From NCBI GenBank assembly GCA_028282845.1, contig JANQGY010000013.1, positions 124,001 through 188,000 of the forward strand: DNA of 64,000 nucleotides. Reading direction: 5' to 3'. The notes below the pieces were generated by a model that was given only the letters and a program-made list of their open reading frames with translations, did not search any database and had not been told where the DNA came from. This document shows, one piece after another, positions 51,857 to 62,488 of this stretch (the first letter of the stretch is position 1; each line of letters begins with the position of its first letter). The position numbers and the translations under genes were made by a program. The DNA comes from a bacterium. GTDB taxonomy: Bacteria > Fidelibacterota > Marinisomatia > Marinisomatales > JAHJCW01.

Positions 51857-54800
51857 TTGAGCTTAAGGCGTAAATTCAGTTTAACTTTCGTATTGCTGAT
51901 CGCAATTGCGATTAATTTGCGGGCGCAGTCTATACTTGCGATGCCCGATCAACCGGATAAATTAATAATTTCATCTCCGTTTGTTGTAAATCCTTTTCCG
52001 GTTTTTCCTATGTTTGGATTGCCCGGTGATTCATTATATAAATATCAAAATTTATTGAAGAGTGGAATTGACAAAACCCAACGAACTGTTAAAATTGATA
52101 ATGAATGGCAATATATATCTATTATTGAAACAGTAAACGGGCAACAGTTAAAAGTCCCCTTTACGGCACCGGTTGATTGGTTTATAAATAAAAAAATATA
52201 TTTAAACAGTAAAAGTTATTTTTTTGAAAAATTACCGCTATCTAAAGCAGTTGGAACACCCGATAGGATTTCTAGATCGAAATCGTTGGAGTTAGTTGGT
52301 GTAAACTTAGGAGATTTCGGGAGGGCATCGCTACGCGTTAACGGCAATGTAAATATTACCGGTAATGTTGTTTACCAAGATCAAGACCTTGCGGTTCTTA
52401 ATAATACTGAATCACAAAAAACAAAATTCGATATTGATCAGAAACAACATTTAAATATCGAAGGCACTATTGGAGATAGAATTACTATATCTCTGGATCA
52501 AGATTCAGAAAGAGATTTTGATTGGGAAAATAATATTAAAATATCCTATAAAGGGAAAGAGGATGACATTTTACAAACAATAGAAGCAGGTAATACTTCT
52601 TTATCTTTACCTGCTACGCAATTTGTTACTTTTACCGGAAATAGCCAGGGACTATTTGGGGTGAAGGCACTGGCTAAACTTGGGCCGGTGGATATAACTA
52701 CCATTGCAGCAATTGAGCAAACCAAAAAAGCAAGTCAATCTTATACGGGTTCGGGGCAAGCACAAACCCAAGTTATTAGAGACTATGAATATGTTAAGAA
52801 TCAATATTTCTTTGTCCATGAATGGTACAGGAATGGTGTTAGTACAATTATTGATGGAAAACAAATTGAATTGGTACCGTATTTTCCTTTGAATGATGAG
52901 GGAAGGCATTATTTAAGTGATTACCAGTTAGTGGAATTTGAATTATATCAATTGGATCAATCAAACAACCCTGCGGCTGATGGCGGTATTGCATATATTG
53001 ATCCTTCGCAGCCGGAGCAATATGAAACTTACAATAAAGAGGGTACCTTTGTAAAACTGGAACGCGATGTTGATTATTATCTTAATGTTGACCTTGGGTA
53101 TATACGCTTAAGAAACCGGAGTCAAAACCAAATATTAGCTGCGCATTATAAGTTAATGAATAAAAGGTCGACTGATATAGTTCATAGTGTTGGACACGGA
53201 TTGTTGCCAAGCGATTCGACTCTAGTTCTTAAAATGCTAAAGCCGCAATCTCCGCACCCTAATCATCCAACTTGGGACTTGATGTTCAAAAATGTTTATT
53301 ATCTTGGTACGACAAATATTGATTCTTCCGGATTCGCTGTGAGAATATTAAATAATAATATAACTCCTGTCAGTGATCGCGATGCGGACGGCACATATCT
53401 TTCTCAGTTTGAAATTGATAACTGGAATGAAAATGGCGCCAGGATTCCGGATGATAAAATAGATATGGATAATATTGTATTTCTGAATTACGGTGAATTG
53501 CATTTGCCTTACTTACTACCATTTGTTTCTGATAAGGTTATCGAGGGAGGTAATACTAGTGAAATTTTGGATGATAAGTTGGGCTCGGGAGAAATGTACA
53601 CCTCTACTGTTTCAACTGATTATGTGAGTGACAGTCGTTTTATAATTGAAGCTGATTATACTAATCAAAGTTCAACGATTAACCTCGGGTTTATGATCGT
53701 TGAGGGTAGTGAAACAGTTAAAATCGACGGGGAAGTACAGACAAAGAACCAAGATTATATCATAGATTATTATACTGGCACCGTCAATATAATCAAGGCA
53801 GACATAAATCCAAACGCTGATATAAGAGTAGATTATGAGAAAAATGAGTTAGTCAGTTTTGATAAAAAAGTTATCTTGGGTAGCAGAGCTCAAATGGATA
53901 TAGGAGAAAATGCTTTTATCGGTGCGACCGCATTATATTACAATCAATCTGTAATTGATGAAAAAGTTGAAGTCGGTTACGAACCGACACGAAATTTTAT
54001 CTGGAATATAAATGGAAGATATAACAGAGATTTAGACCAGTTAACCTATTATCTTAATGACTTGCCATTGATAGAAACAAATGAAAGATCAACATTCTCA
54101 TTGGAAGGTGAGTATGCGCAAGTATATCCCAATCCCAATCCGGTGTCAAATAAAGCAACTGGTGATCCAAATGGAGTTGCCTATATTGATGATTTTGAAG
54201 GGGCGAAACGAAGCGACACACCCAGACTAACAATGTATAATTGGCTGGAATCTTCAGCACCTATTAATCCCCTGACAGGTTTACCTTTTTCTCAGAAAAA
54301 TCGAGCTAATCTTATTTGGTATAATCCATATATTGATTACCCAACTAAAAGTATTTGGCCGCAACAATCCACTTCAACGCAAAGCGGGAATACGACCGTA
54401 GATATATTAATACTTGAATTTGATAAGTATGCCTATCAGAATTCAACAGAAAAGGATTCGATCTGGGCCGGTTTAATTACCACATTGCACTCAGGTGCTT
54501 ATGACCAAACTCAAAGCAAGTTTTTTGAAATTTGGCTTTATGGCGATCAAGGAAAGTTAACGGTTGATTTGGGTAAGATCAGCGAGGATTGGAATGGAGA
54601 TGGTTTATTGAATACTGAAGATGTACCGGTAGCTGGATTAGCTCAAGGGAATGGAATTTTAGATGACGGTGAAGATGTTGGATTAGATGGAGCACGTGAT
54701 CAGTATGAAGATGGTTGGGGGGGAGCATTGGATTCAACCGCAGGAAAAACCTATCAAGATTATTTATCAAGTGGTGAAACAGTATTAATCAATCCTTTTG

Positions 54801-57800
54801 CGGATATTAACGATCCGAATGGTGACAACTGGGAATATGATGAGGATAAAGATTATAATGATTTTAGTAAAGCAAATGGTACGCAAGGCAACAGAAATTC
54901 AATCGGAGGGACGTATCCCAATTCGGAAGACTTGGATGGTTCGGGATTTTTAGATAAAAATAATAATTATTTTACTAAAACTTTTACGTTAGACAGATCA
55001 AATTATTTTATTGATGAGACAAAACAAGATGACGGTACTCCAACGGGCTGGCAATTATACAGGATACCGCTTTCGCATTTTGAAAAAATCAATGATGTTG
55101 ACTGGTCTGAAATCAGAAACATCAGATTAACATGGTCAGGGGCTGATTCAGGTGATGAAATTGGCATTGCTAAAATTGAACTTGTAGGTAATGACTGGAA
55201 AGAACTTGGTACATCGCTAAATGAAGAAAATGAATATGACAATACGGACAGTACATTTTCAATAACTGTTATCAACACGGAAGAAAATCCTGAATATACA
55301 CCGCCGGAAGGAGTAAGGGGTGAATATAATCCGGTTTATGACATCCGTTCTAAGGAGCAGTCGCTTGTATTGCAGTTCGATAATTTATCAGCGCATCACA
55401 AGGGCGCGGCGCAAAAAACATTAACAACAATGTCAGGGAATCGCGCACAAAGTTATCTCATATATAAGGAAATGAAGATGTTCGTGTATGGAGGGGAAAG
55501 CGCTTGGATTGGAATTGATAAATCAGAGGTGAACCTATTTTTGCAATTTGGTTTGGGCGATCAATACTATGAGGTAATCCAGCCTGTATATAGCGGATGG
55601 GATGAAGAAGAAAATCGCAATGCGATTAAATTGGATTTGGACTGGTTGACAAAATTAAAAATACAGGATAAATCAACAGTTACGAAATTTAATGAAACTG
55701 ATATTTTTGTAGATTCCACTGATTTTAAACAGTATCTGTTTACAAATGAGAACGGAGAATTAACCGGGAAAAAGGTTACAATTGTAGGTCAACCATCACT
55801 TTCCCGTATTCAACAGTTTACAGTCGGTATTATTAATAATAATGATGAACCGATTTCAGGCCAGGTTTGGATTGACGAATTACGCTTGAGCAAGGTTAAA
55901 AAAGAGAAAGGAACAGCAATGCGTATTCAATCTAGTCTTCAACTTGCAGATATCGGTAAAGCATCAATTATCTATAATAAAAAAGATGCAGATTTCCACG
56001 TGTTGCAGGAACGGTTGGGTAGTAATGAAACAAAAGAGGATATTAGAATCAATACAAACCTACAGATGAACAAATTTTTACCAAAAGCATGGAGCCTTGC
56101 AATTCCCGTTAATTTGTCATTTACCAACACTAATAATGTTCCAAAATTTTATCCCGGTACTGATATTCGCGTTAGCGAATCATCTGTTCCTGATTCAATA
56201 GTAACCAAGTCCCAATCTATTAACTATAGTGTTAGTTTTTCCAAGACGACCAATTCTGATAATAAATGGATAAGATATACCATTGATAATATAACGGGTA
56301 ACTTTTCAACTACGAAATCAATTTCATCAAACGCAATAATGAAAGAAGTTTTGAATGAGTCATACAAAGGTAAACTTAATTATATCCATTCCTTTGGAAG
56401 GGATAATTTTATCAAACCACTAAAATGGCTTAATGGTATTCCTGTTATCGGCCAAAAACTCAGCCAAACAAATTTTTATTATTCACCGACCGCTATTAAT
56501 GCAGGAATTAATTTTAATGAGAAACTTACCCAAAAGAACTCTAGAGTTAGCGGGCGTTCACCCGATGAATATAATTTGGGCTTGAATCGTAACTTTAGTT
56601 TAGATTATAAATTAACCGATAATATTCAGCTAAAGTACAATTCCAGTTCTCAAAGTGACTTAGATTCCTATCGTGCTAAAATAATTAGAGCAATTCAAGA
56701 ATTTGATCCAGGCATCGTTACCAATACTTCAGAGAACTTGAATACAACATTTAATCCGGTATTTGCTAAGTGGTTAAAACCTAATTTCAATTATTCGGCT
56801 GCTTATAATTGGAGTAAACCACTGACCAGTTCGATAGAAGGCGCCAATATTAACTCAACTTTACGCTTTTCCTCGACTGTAACACTTAATTTTCCGTTAA
56901 TCCTTGACGGCATCGCTAAAACCAATAAAAAGAAACCCGTCAGTATGAGCAATCCAAGAAGAAGGCGGACAACAACCGAGCCTGAAAGAGAAAACGTAGA
57001 AACAAATAATATTGAAGAAAAGGAAATCTCACCTAGAAATAAGACCGGCACCGACCAAGATACTAGATCGAAAAAGCAGAAAAAACTTGAAAAAATTGAT
57101 GATTCAGAAGACGAAATAAAAAAGATCAGTACTTATGAACGACTACAAGTAATAGTAAAAAAGATTAAGCCAATAGTTTTTTCATATAATACTAATTTAA
57201 ATCGAACCGGATATGGTGTTATTGGTGATGTACCTGCCGGATATAAATTTGGCTGGCAGGCCGAGCATGGTTTAGAACAATCTAAAGATGTTGGATCAAG
57301 TTTGGGACAATGGAATTATGTTAGAAATATGTCAATCAGGTCGGGTTTGGAGATTACAAAAAATGCCCTAATTAATTTGAATTATGTACAAGAACTAGGT
57401 GTTAATAGGACAATTGGAACTGATCTTGAGCTTCATTCTTCATCCCGTGATTACATAGCATTTGGGGAGAAATTGGAAAATGGTATGCCTTTCACAAGTT
57501 GGAGCCTGAGAATTACCGGTTTGGAAAAATGGCCATTACTAAAGAGTTTTACTAAATCAGCATCCTTGGAACATGCTTTTTCCGGAAAAGAGGTGAGTTC
57601 GTGGAAAATTGAGGGAATTCCCGATATACCCATGACAGGATTCTTTAGTGTATCAGATTTTGGAGACACGTATGCCGATTATTTACTATCATCGAAAGTT
57701 ACATCAAATTATTCACCGCTGATAGGCTTAACAATGGCATTACCAAGAGGAATTACAATAAATTTAAGGCATAATCTGAGTAAATCTGCCGGACGAAGCC

Positions 57801-58159
57801 CGACAGGTCTGACAGTCCAAAAAGACCACTCCGTGAATTTCAGTTCCAACTATTCGCTGAAAGGCGGTTTCACAATCCCACTGCCCTTCATGGAGGACTA
57901 CAGAATTGATAATACGATGAATTTCATATTAAATGCTGACTATAACTTGAGCAATGTTATGGCATCTAAAGATGATGTAACTCTAACAACTATTGCAGAA
58001 AATGAAAGCTGGAAAGCAGGTTTGCGTATTTCGTATTCATTTTCTACACGACTTACCGGCGCAGTAATATTTGAGTATCGCGAAAGCGATTCAAAGAATA
58101 TAGGTAAAAAGATTGATCGTGATATAGGCTTTGATCTGAATTTTGCAATTAGCGGATAG
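51857..58159 (+). CDS. sprA: Type IX secretion translocon protein SprA (Sov)
   Basis: This 2100-residue outer-membrane protein forms the translocon barrel of the type IX secretion system. It has a signal peptide (~1-24) and two SprA-type N-domain segments, with the DRITISLDQDSERDFDWENNI-like element at ~208-228. The landmark YIDDFEGAKRSDTPR is at ~775, then long beta-barrel stretches to the end. Two inserts stand out: acidic calcium-type loops (DWNGDGLLNTED, GNGILDDGED) at ~910-945, and a highly charged Lys/Arg/Glu linker at ~1695-1755. The start is TTG after AATAGGAGACCGCC. Type IX cargo and PorV-like genes lie nearby. Confidence 0.93.
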   Translation: MSLRRKFSLTFVLLIAIAINLRAQSILAMPDQPDKLIISSPFVVNPFPVFPMFGLPGDSLYKYQNLLKSGIDKTQRTVKIDNEWQYISIIETVNGQQLKVPFTAPVDWFINKKIYLNSKSYFFEKLPLSKAVGTPDRISRSKSLELVGVNLGDFGRASLRVNGNVNITGNVVYQDQDLAVLNNTESQKTKFDIDQKQHLNIEGTIGDRITISLDQDSERDFDWENNIKISYKGKEDDILQTIEAGNTSLSLPATQFVTFTGNSQGLFGVKALAKLGPVDITTIAAIEQTKKASQSYTGSGQAQTQVIRDYEYVKNQYFFVHEWYRNGVSTIIDGKQIELVPYFPLNDEGRHYLSDYQLVEFELYQLDQSNNPAADGGIAYIDPSQPEQYETYNKEGTFVKLERDVDYYLNVDLGYIRLRNRSQNQILAAHYKLMNKRSTDIVHSVGHGLLPSDSTLVLKMLKPQSPHPNHPTWDLMFKNVYYLGTTNIDSSGFAVRILNNNITPVSDRDADGTYLSQFEIDNWNENGARIPDDKIDMDNIVFLNYGELHLPYLLPFVSDKVIEGGNTSEILDDKLGSGEMYTSTVSTDYVSDSRFIIEADYTNQSSTINLGFMIVEGSETVKIDGEVQTKNQDYIIDYYTGTVNIIKADINPNADIRVDYEKNELVSFDKKVILGSRAQMDIGENAFIGATALYYNQSVIDEKVEVGYEPTRNFIWNINGRYNRDLDQLTYYLNDLPLIETNERSTFSLEGEYAQVYPNPNPVSNKATGDPNGVAYIDDFEGAKRSDTPRLTMYNWLESSAPINPLTGLPFSQKNRANLIWYNPYIDYPTKSIWPQQSTSTQSGNTTVDILILEFDKYAYQNSTEKDSIWAGLITTLHSGAYDQTQSKFFEIWLYGDQGKLTVDLGKISEDWNGDGLLNTEDVPVAGLAQGNGILDDGEDVGLDGARDQYEDGWGGALDSTAGKTYQDYLSSGETVLINPFADINDPNGDNWEYDEDKDYNDFSKANGTQGNRNSIGGTYPNSEDLDGSGFLDKNNNYFTKTFTLDRSNYFIDETKQDDGTPTGWQLYRIPLSHFEKINDVDWSEIRNIRLTWSGADSGDEIGIAKIELVGNDWKELGTSLNEENEYDNTDSTFSITVINTEENPEYTPPEGVRGEYNPVYDIRSKEQSLVLQFDNLSAHHKGAAQKTLTTMSGNRAQSYLIYKEMKMFVYGGESAWIGIDKSEVNLFLQFGLGDQYYEVIQPVYSGWDEEENRNAIKLDLDWLTKLKIQDKSTVTKFNETDIFVDSTDFKQYLFTNENGELTGKKVTIVGQPSLSRIQQFTVGIINNNDEPISGQVWIDELRLSKVKKEKGTAMRIQSSLQLADIGKASIIYNKKDADFHVLQERLGSNETKEDIRINTNLQMNKFLPKAWSLAIPVNLSFTNTNNVPKFYPGTDIRVSESSVPDSIVTKSQSINYSVSFSKTTNSDNKWIRYTIDNITGNFSTTKSISSNAIMKEVLNESYKGKLNYIHSFGRDNFIKPLKWLNGIPVIGQKLSQTNFYYSPTAINAGINFNEKLTQKNSRVSGRSPDEYNLGLNRNFSLDYKLTDNIQLKYNSSSQSDLDSYRAKIIRAIQEFDPGIVTNTSENLNTTFNPVFAKWLKPNFNYSAAYNWSKPLTSSIEGANINSTLRFSSTVTLNFPLILDGIAKTNKKKPVSMSNPRRRRTTTEPERENVETNNIEEKEISPRNKTGTDQDTRSKKQKKLEKIDDSEDEIKKISTYERLQVIVKKIKPIVFSYNTNLNRTGYGVIGDVPAGYKFGWQAEHGLEQSKDVGSSLGQWNYVRNMSIRSGLEITKNALINLNYVQELGVNRTIGTDLELHSSSRDYIAFGEKLENGMPFTSWSLRITGLEKWPLLKSFTKSASLEHAFSGKEVSSWKIEGIPDIPMTGFFSVSDFGDTYADYLLSSKVTSNYSPLIGLTMALPRGITINLRHNLSKSAGRSPTGLTVQKDHSVNFSSNYSLKGGFTIPLPFMEDYRIDNTMNFILNADYNLSNVMASKDDVTLTTIAENESWKAGLRISYSFSTRLTGAVIFEYRESDSKNIGKKIDRDIGFDLNFAISG

Positions 58160-58199
58160 AACATATTTGAAAAAATGGGAATTTGTAACAGGTAAAATA

Positions 58200-59111
58200 A
58201 TGAAAAATAAATTACTAGTAATTTTCTGTATATTATTATTAACTAACTGTCAGTCGCAAAAGCTAAGTTTTGACGGAATGGCTGCCTTTGGTTGGTTGGA
58301 AAAACAATGTGAATTTGGTCCGAGGAATCCGGGATCAGACGGGTACAATCAATGTAAAAAATTTCTAATTGACAATTTGAATGATTTTGCCGATACAGTT
58401 TTTACACAATCATTTTCATATACCGAATTGAAGTATAACAATACGTATGATTTGACCAATATAATTGCCCAATTTAATACTCCAAGCGATCAACATATAT
58501 TATTGGGTGCACATTGGGATACCCGACCATGGGCTGATATGGATCCTAATCCGTCTAATTGGTCGAAACCAATAATAGGTGCCAATGATGGAGCAAGTGG
58601 CGTTGCCGTATTATTGGAACTTGCCAAAATGTTTAAAGCCCACCCGCCGCCAATTGATATTACAATTGTCTTTTTTGACTGCGAAGATATGGGGGTAGAG
58701 GGAGTTCCCAATAGTTACGCCCAAGGATCAAAATATTTTGCGGAAAATCTACCCATTGAGAAACCGGATTATGGAATTATAGTTGACATGGTAGGGGATG
58801 CTATTTTGGAAATCCCGATCGAGCGGAACTCATATCGTGTTGCACCCGAATTGATCAGTATTTTGTGGGATATAACTGAGGAACTAAATTTATCAGCTTT
58901 TAAAAATAGATTAGGATATGACGTTTTTGATGATCACATACCACTATGGGAAATTGCCGGAATACCTGCCATTGATTTGATTGACATGAATTATCCGAAC
59001 ACGCGCATCAATTATTGGCATACAATGAATGATACTCCAAATAATTGCTCCCCGGAGAGCCTGAGACAAGTAGGTACATTATTAACCAATTACATTTATT
59101 CTTTAAAGTAG
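58200..59111 (+). CDS. M28 family glutaminyl-peptide cyclotransferase-like lipoprotein
   Basis: This 303-residue protein uses the ATG at 58200, giving a lipoprotein signal (FCILLLTNC, Cys ~17). The M28 zinc-peptidase fold shows GAHWDTRPWAD (~104), GANDGASGVAVLLELAK (~126), the FFDCEDMGVEG segment (~158) and a final WHTMNDTPNNC (~276), the order seen in glutaminyl cyclases. These enzymes cyclise N-terminal Gln to pyroglutamate; in type IX secreting bacteria many exported proteins get N-terminal pyroglutamate after signal cleavage. Its place after sprA fits that role. Confidence 0.87.
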   Translation: MKNKLLVIFCILLLTNCQSQKLSFDGMAAFGWLEKQCEFGPRNPGSDGYNQCKKFLIDNLNDFADTVFTQSFSYTELKYNNTYDLTNIIAQFNTPSDQHILLGAHWDTRPWADMDPNPSNWSKPIIGANDGASGVAVLLELAKMFKAHPPPIDITIVFFDCEDMGVEGVPNSYAQGSKYFAENLPIEKPDYGIIVDMVGDAILEIPIERNSYRVAPELISILWDITEELNLSAFKNRLGYDVFDDHIPLWEIAGIPAIDLIDMNYPNTRINYWHTMNDTPNNCSPESLRQVGTLLTNYIYSLK

Positions 59112-59115
59112 TAAG

Positions 59116-60738
59116 TTGAAAAAGATACTATACATTTTTAATGTTATAATTTTGGGTCTGAATTTTGTGCTTGGTCAAAATCCACCGATTACAAAAATGT
59201 ATTTATCAGATCAATCCGATGGCGAGATTGGCTTAAGAAGTAATATTATAAATTGCATAGCTCTTCAAGGTTCCAATACTACTTGGGTTGGAACCGGACA
59301 AGGCATCTCAGTAATGCGGGATTCAGTTAACATCTATTCCCTTGATACAATGCGGATTGTCAATGGCGAACCACGTTCAATATTTGATTCGATTGCATCA
59401 ATGAGCGTTCAGGATGATATTTTTTCTTTCGCAAGTTTAACCAGCATTGATGGTGATCCGGTTGGAACCGGAATATATTTAACAGAAAATGGTTCGGCAG
59501 ATGAATTGAAATGGTATCGTTTTGACCAACCGATAGACAGCACCGGAGTCGCTTTAGCGGAATTCGGATTGGGTTATTTTGAAGCTCGTCCGGTTGTTGG
59601 TACGCGCGGTGTGGTTACATATAGTATGGACATTAATAATAATTATCTATGGATCACGAGTTGGTACGGTGGATTAAGACGTTTGGATCTTGCTCAGAAA
59701 ACTGGATGGCAGCGTATCCCCTTGCCGCTTGATAGCGTGGAAACACTGATCACTTGTGATCAGGGGCAATATGTGGAGTCCGATAATAAGTTGGTCTTGA
59801 AAGATTATTATTGGGATTCAAGCGATCCGGATGGTAATAATAACCATAAAACGTTTGCAGTCCTAGCCTATGGCGATACAGTTTGGATTGGTACTGCCAA
59901 TGGAATTAATCGGGGTATTTTAGGCACCGAAGATTGTATAGACTGGCAACACTATTTTCATCCGAATGATAGTTTGTCGGGGAATTGGGTGATTGATATT
60001 GCAAAACAAGAATATGCTGGCAAACGGACAATTTGGGCGGTAACTGTCAACGCTTTGCTCGATACCGAGAAACAAAGTGTTAGTTATACCGACGACGATG
60101 GCGAAACTTGGAAAATAGTTGATGAATTAAGAAATATTCGCTGTCATGATATTGCCGTTCAAGATTCGGTCATTTTTGTTGCCTCTGAAGTCGGTCTTTG
60201 GAAATCCGTTAGCGGCCGAAATTGGGAACTAATTGAGCCTGCTGTGGAAGCAACACTGGTTTCTTCCGATGAGATTCTTAGCAATACGGTTTATTCGGTT
60301 GCTGCTGATAATCGAGAATATTTTACTGATCCGATTGTATGGATCGGAACACCCGATGGTCTTGCACGGTCATTCAATAAATCGGCTGACAACTGGCAGA
60401 TTTATCGGGCAGTAAATTATCAAACAGAAATTTATGCTTACCCCAATCCATTTTCGCCTTATTCGCATAACCAACTGAATGGCGATGGTTGGGTTAGATT
60501 CAATACCGGAGAAACACAGATCAACAGCGTTAAATTGAATATCTATAATTTTGCAATGGGTAAAGTCTATTCGGAGGAATTTAATTGGCGAACGAATCCG
60601 GGTGTGGTTAAGTGGAATGGGCGAGACCAAAATGGGAAATTAGTAGCCAACGGCGTATATTTTATTCAGTTAAAACTTTCTGACGATCTAAATAATATTG
60701 ATGAAGATCATTGGGTAAAATTAGTGGTGGTCAAATAA
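59116..60738 (+). CDS. Beta-propeller protein with C-terminal FlgD-like/type IX sorting domain
   Basis: This 540-residue exported protein has a signal peptide (~1-20) followed by repeated WVGTGQGISV, LWITSWYGGLRRLDL, VWIGTANGI and VWIGTPDGLARS elements, which are two-component-regulator-type propeller blades. The last ~95 residues hold YPNPFSPYSHN, VKWNGRDQNGK and VANGVYFIQLKL, a FlgD-like/type A sorting fold. It may be cargo of the system or, like PorZ, a surface component. It starts with TTG 4 bases after the previous stop and overlaps the next gene by 1 base, so it is in the sprA-porV run. Confidence 0.78.
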   Translation: MKKILYIFNVIILGLNFVLGQNPPITKMYLSDQSDGEIGLRSNIINCIALQGSNTTWVGTGQGISVMRDSVNIYSLDTMRIVNGEPRSIFDSIASMSVQDDIFSFASLTSIDGDPVGTGIYLTENGSADELKWYRFDQPIDSTGVALAEFGLGYFEARPVVGTRGVVTYSMDINNNYLWITSWYGGLRRLDLAQKTGWQRIPLPLDSVETLITCDQGQYVESDNKLVLKDYYWDSSDPDGNNNHKTFAVLAYGDTVWIGTANGINRGILGTEDCIDWQHYFHPNDSLSGNWVIDIAKQEYAGKRTIWAVTVNALLDTEKQSVSYTDDDGETWKIVDELRNIRCHDIAVQDSVIFVASEVGLWKSVSGRNWELIEPAVEATLVSSDEILSNTVYSVAADNREYFTDPIVWIGTPDGLARSFNKSADNWQIYRAVNYQTEIYAYPNPFSPYSHNQLNGDGWVRFNTGETQINSVKLNIYNFAMGKVYSEEFNWRTNPGVVKWNGRDQNGKLVANGVYFIQLKLSDDLNNIDEDHWVKLVVVK

Positions 60739-61661
60739 TGCGCGTGGTGTTAGTAATATCAATACTAATGTCTTACATAATAGGACAGGAGTATTCGGGA
60801 TATGCCGGAAGTTTTGTTGGTAATGGTAGTAATGCACGTGCCATTGCTTTGGGTAATGCCTTGACAGCCGGTTCCAATCTTTATTATCCGGCCTACTATA
60901 ATCCTGCCGGAATAGCTAATACAACAAAGAAAAAAATTCTGTTCGCACATCAGTTTCTTACGCTTGACCGGCACCAATCAACACTCGGTGTAACTTTGCC
61001 GTTACCGCCAATTGGCGGATTTAGTTTGGGATGGATCGGGTCGGGTGTTACAGATATTCAAGGGCGTAATTTAACCGGTGATAAAACCGAGGTATTATCA
61101 GCTAGGGAAGACTTGTTTGCAATATCTTTTGGGATTATGCCATTTCAAAAATTACAAATTGGCGCTACTGTTAAAATTTTAAAACACCGTCTGCCAAATA
61201 TTGATGGAGAGATAACCGGGTCCGGAGTTGGTTTTGATTTAGGTATTCTATACAATATTAATAATAGTTTTAAATTGGCTACGGTTGTAAAAAACTTAAA
61301 TGCCGCTTATCAATGGTCAAACGAAATTGATGATAATTTAATCAGAACATACCAAGATAAATTCCCTATTCAATTACTTACGGGCTTTGAATTTCAGAAA
61401 TACAATTTTTTACTGCTAAGCGATATAGGAATTTACTTCGTTGAAAATGATTATTTGGACAGTGCTTTTCGTATCGGAATTGAATATGCCGTAGCAGGAG
61501 ACTATTTCTTAAGAAGCGGATATTTTGAAAATCATTTTGCTTTTGGTGTGGGGTTAGAATTAGAACAATTTAATCAAATTGAATCCAATATTGATTATGC
61601 AATCATTATCGAAAGGATCGGTGGCTTGTCGCATGCGATATCTTATGCGGTTAATTTTTAA
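60738..61661 (+). CDS. porV: PorV/PorQ family outer-membrane protein
   Basis: This 307-residue barrel has a signal peptide and the family opening SNARAIALGNALTAG...YYPAYYNPAGIANT (~30-58), followed by amphipathic strands. PorV shuttles cargo from SprA to the attachment complex and PorQ belongs to the same FadL-like family; I cannot decide between them, so the symbol is provisional. The ATG overlaps the TAA of the propeller gene (TAATG). The next gene overlaps its end by 17 bases. Confidence 0.75.
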   Translation: MRVVLVISILMSYIIGQEYSGYAGSFVGNGSNARAIALGNALTAGSNLYYPAYYNPAGIANTTKKKILFAHQFLTLDRHQSTLGVTLPLPPIGGFSLGWIGSGVTDIQGRNLTGDKTEVLSAREDLFAISFGIMPFQKLQIGATVKILKHRLPNIDGEITGSGVGFDLGILYNINNSFKLATVVKNLNAAYQWSNEIDDNLIRTYQDKFPIQLLTGFEFQKYNFLLLSDIGIYFVENDYLDSAFRIGIEYAVAGDYFLRSGYFENHFAFGVGLELEQFNQIESNIDYAIIIERIGGLSHAISYAVNF

Positions 61662-62487
61662 GATTACTATTTTAATAGTTGTCTTGCAAAGTATGGTTTT
61701 GGCTGTGGGGACACAGTTCTTGTCAATCCCGCGCAATCCGGTTGAATTGGTGCACGGATATAATCCAGCCTTTGATAATGTATATACCAAACCTGAAATT
61801 ACCGTATCGTATGGAGATTGGCTTGCAGATATGACCATGTCATCAATTGATTATAATAGAAGTATCTTAAACGGTTGGGGCGGCTTGACATTCAGATATG
61901 CAGCCTTAAATGATCTGGAATTAAGAACCGACCGACCGACTGACAATCCTTTGGCATATTATAATTCCTCCTCCTTTGCTATTGATGGAAAGTATGCCAA
62001 GCAGTTTGGAATTGGTAAAATATCAACCGCTTTAAGATTTATATCGGTTCAATTATATAACGAAGAATCAAACGGATTTGCGGCTGATCTGAGTTTTCAG
62101 AAAAATGTTAATGACAAATTCAATATAGGATTAGCCCTATTAAATATCGGTACTATGTCGGAATTATATCAGGAACAACCTAAACTGCCGGTTAGAACAA
62201 TAATTGGCACAACTTATAAATATTCTATGGGTCAGCTTAACAATACGGTTTCAGCTGTGTTGGAAAATTCCTCATTGGTTGAAGGACTTATAGTTAGAGC
62301 GAGCCATATAAGTGCCTTGGATAGAATTCGATTTCAAATAGGTTCACAATTTTCCGACAAAAATGTATCGATTTCCGGTGGGATCAGTTTGCATCTTGGA
62401 AATGTTCAATTTGGTTACGGTGTTCAAATCGGATCACAAGCACTTGGTATTCCACAGTATCTTAATTTAGCGGTAATTTTGCCCTGA
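61645..62487 (+). CDS. PorV/PorQ-like outer-membrane protein
   Basis: This exported protein of about 280 residues starts at ATG 61645 inside the end of the previous gene; a longer frame from 61579 has no signal peptide at its front and is less likely. After the signal (~1-22) come VGTQFLSIPRNPVELVHGYNPAF, a degenerate version of the PorV opening, and then amphipathic strands ending LNLAVILP. It is translationally coupled to the PorV-like gene and probably works with it at the type IX translocon. Confidence 0.72.
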   Translation: MRLIFKITILIVVLQSMVLAVGTQFLSIPRNPVELVHGYNPAFDNVYTKPEITVSYGDWLADMTMSSIDYNRSILNGWGGLTFRYAALNDLELRTDRPTDNPLAYYNSSSFAIDGKYAKQFGIGKISTALRFISVQLYNEESNGFAADLSFQKNVNDKFNIGLALLNIGTMSELYQEQPKLPVRTIIGTTYKYSMGQLNNTVSAVLENSSLVEGLIVRASHISALDRIRFQIGSQFSDKNVSISGGISLHLGNVQFGYGVQIGSQALGIPQYLNLAVILP

Positions 62488-62488
62488 A

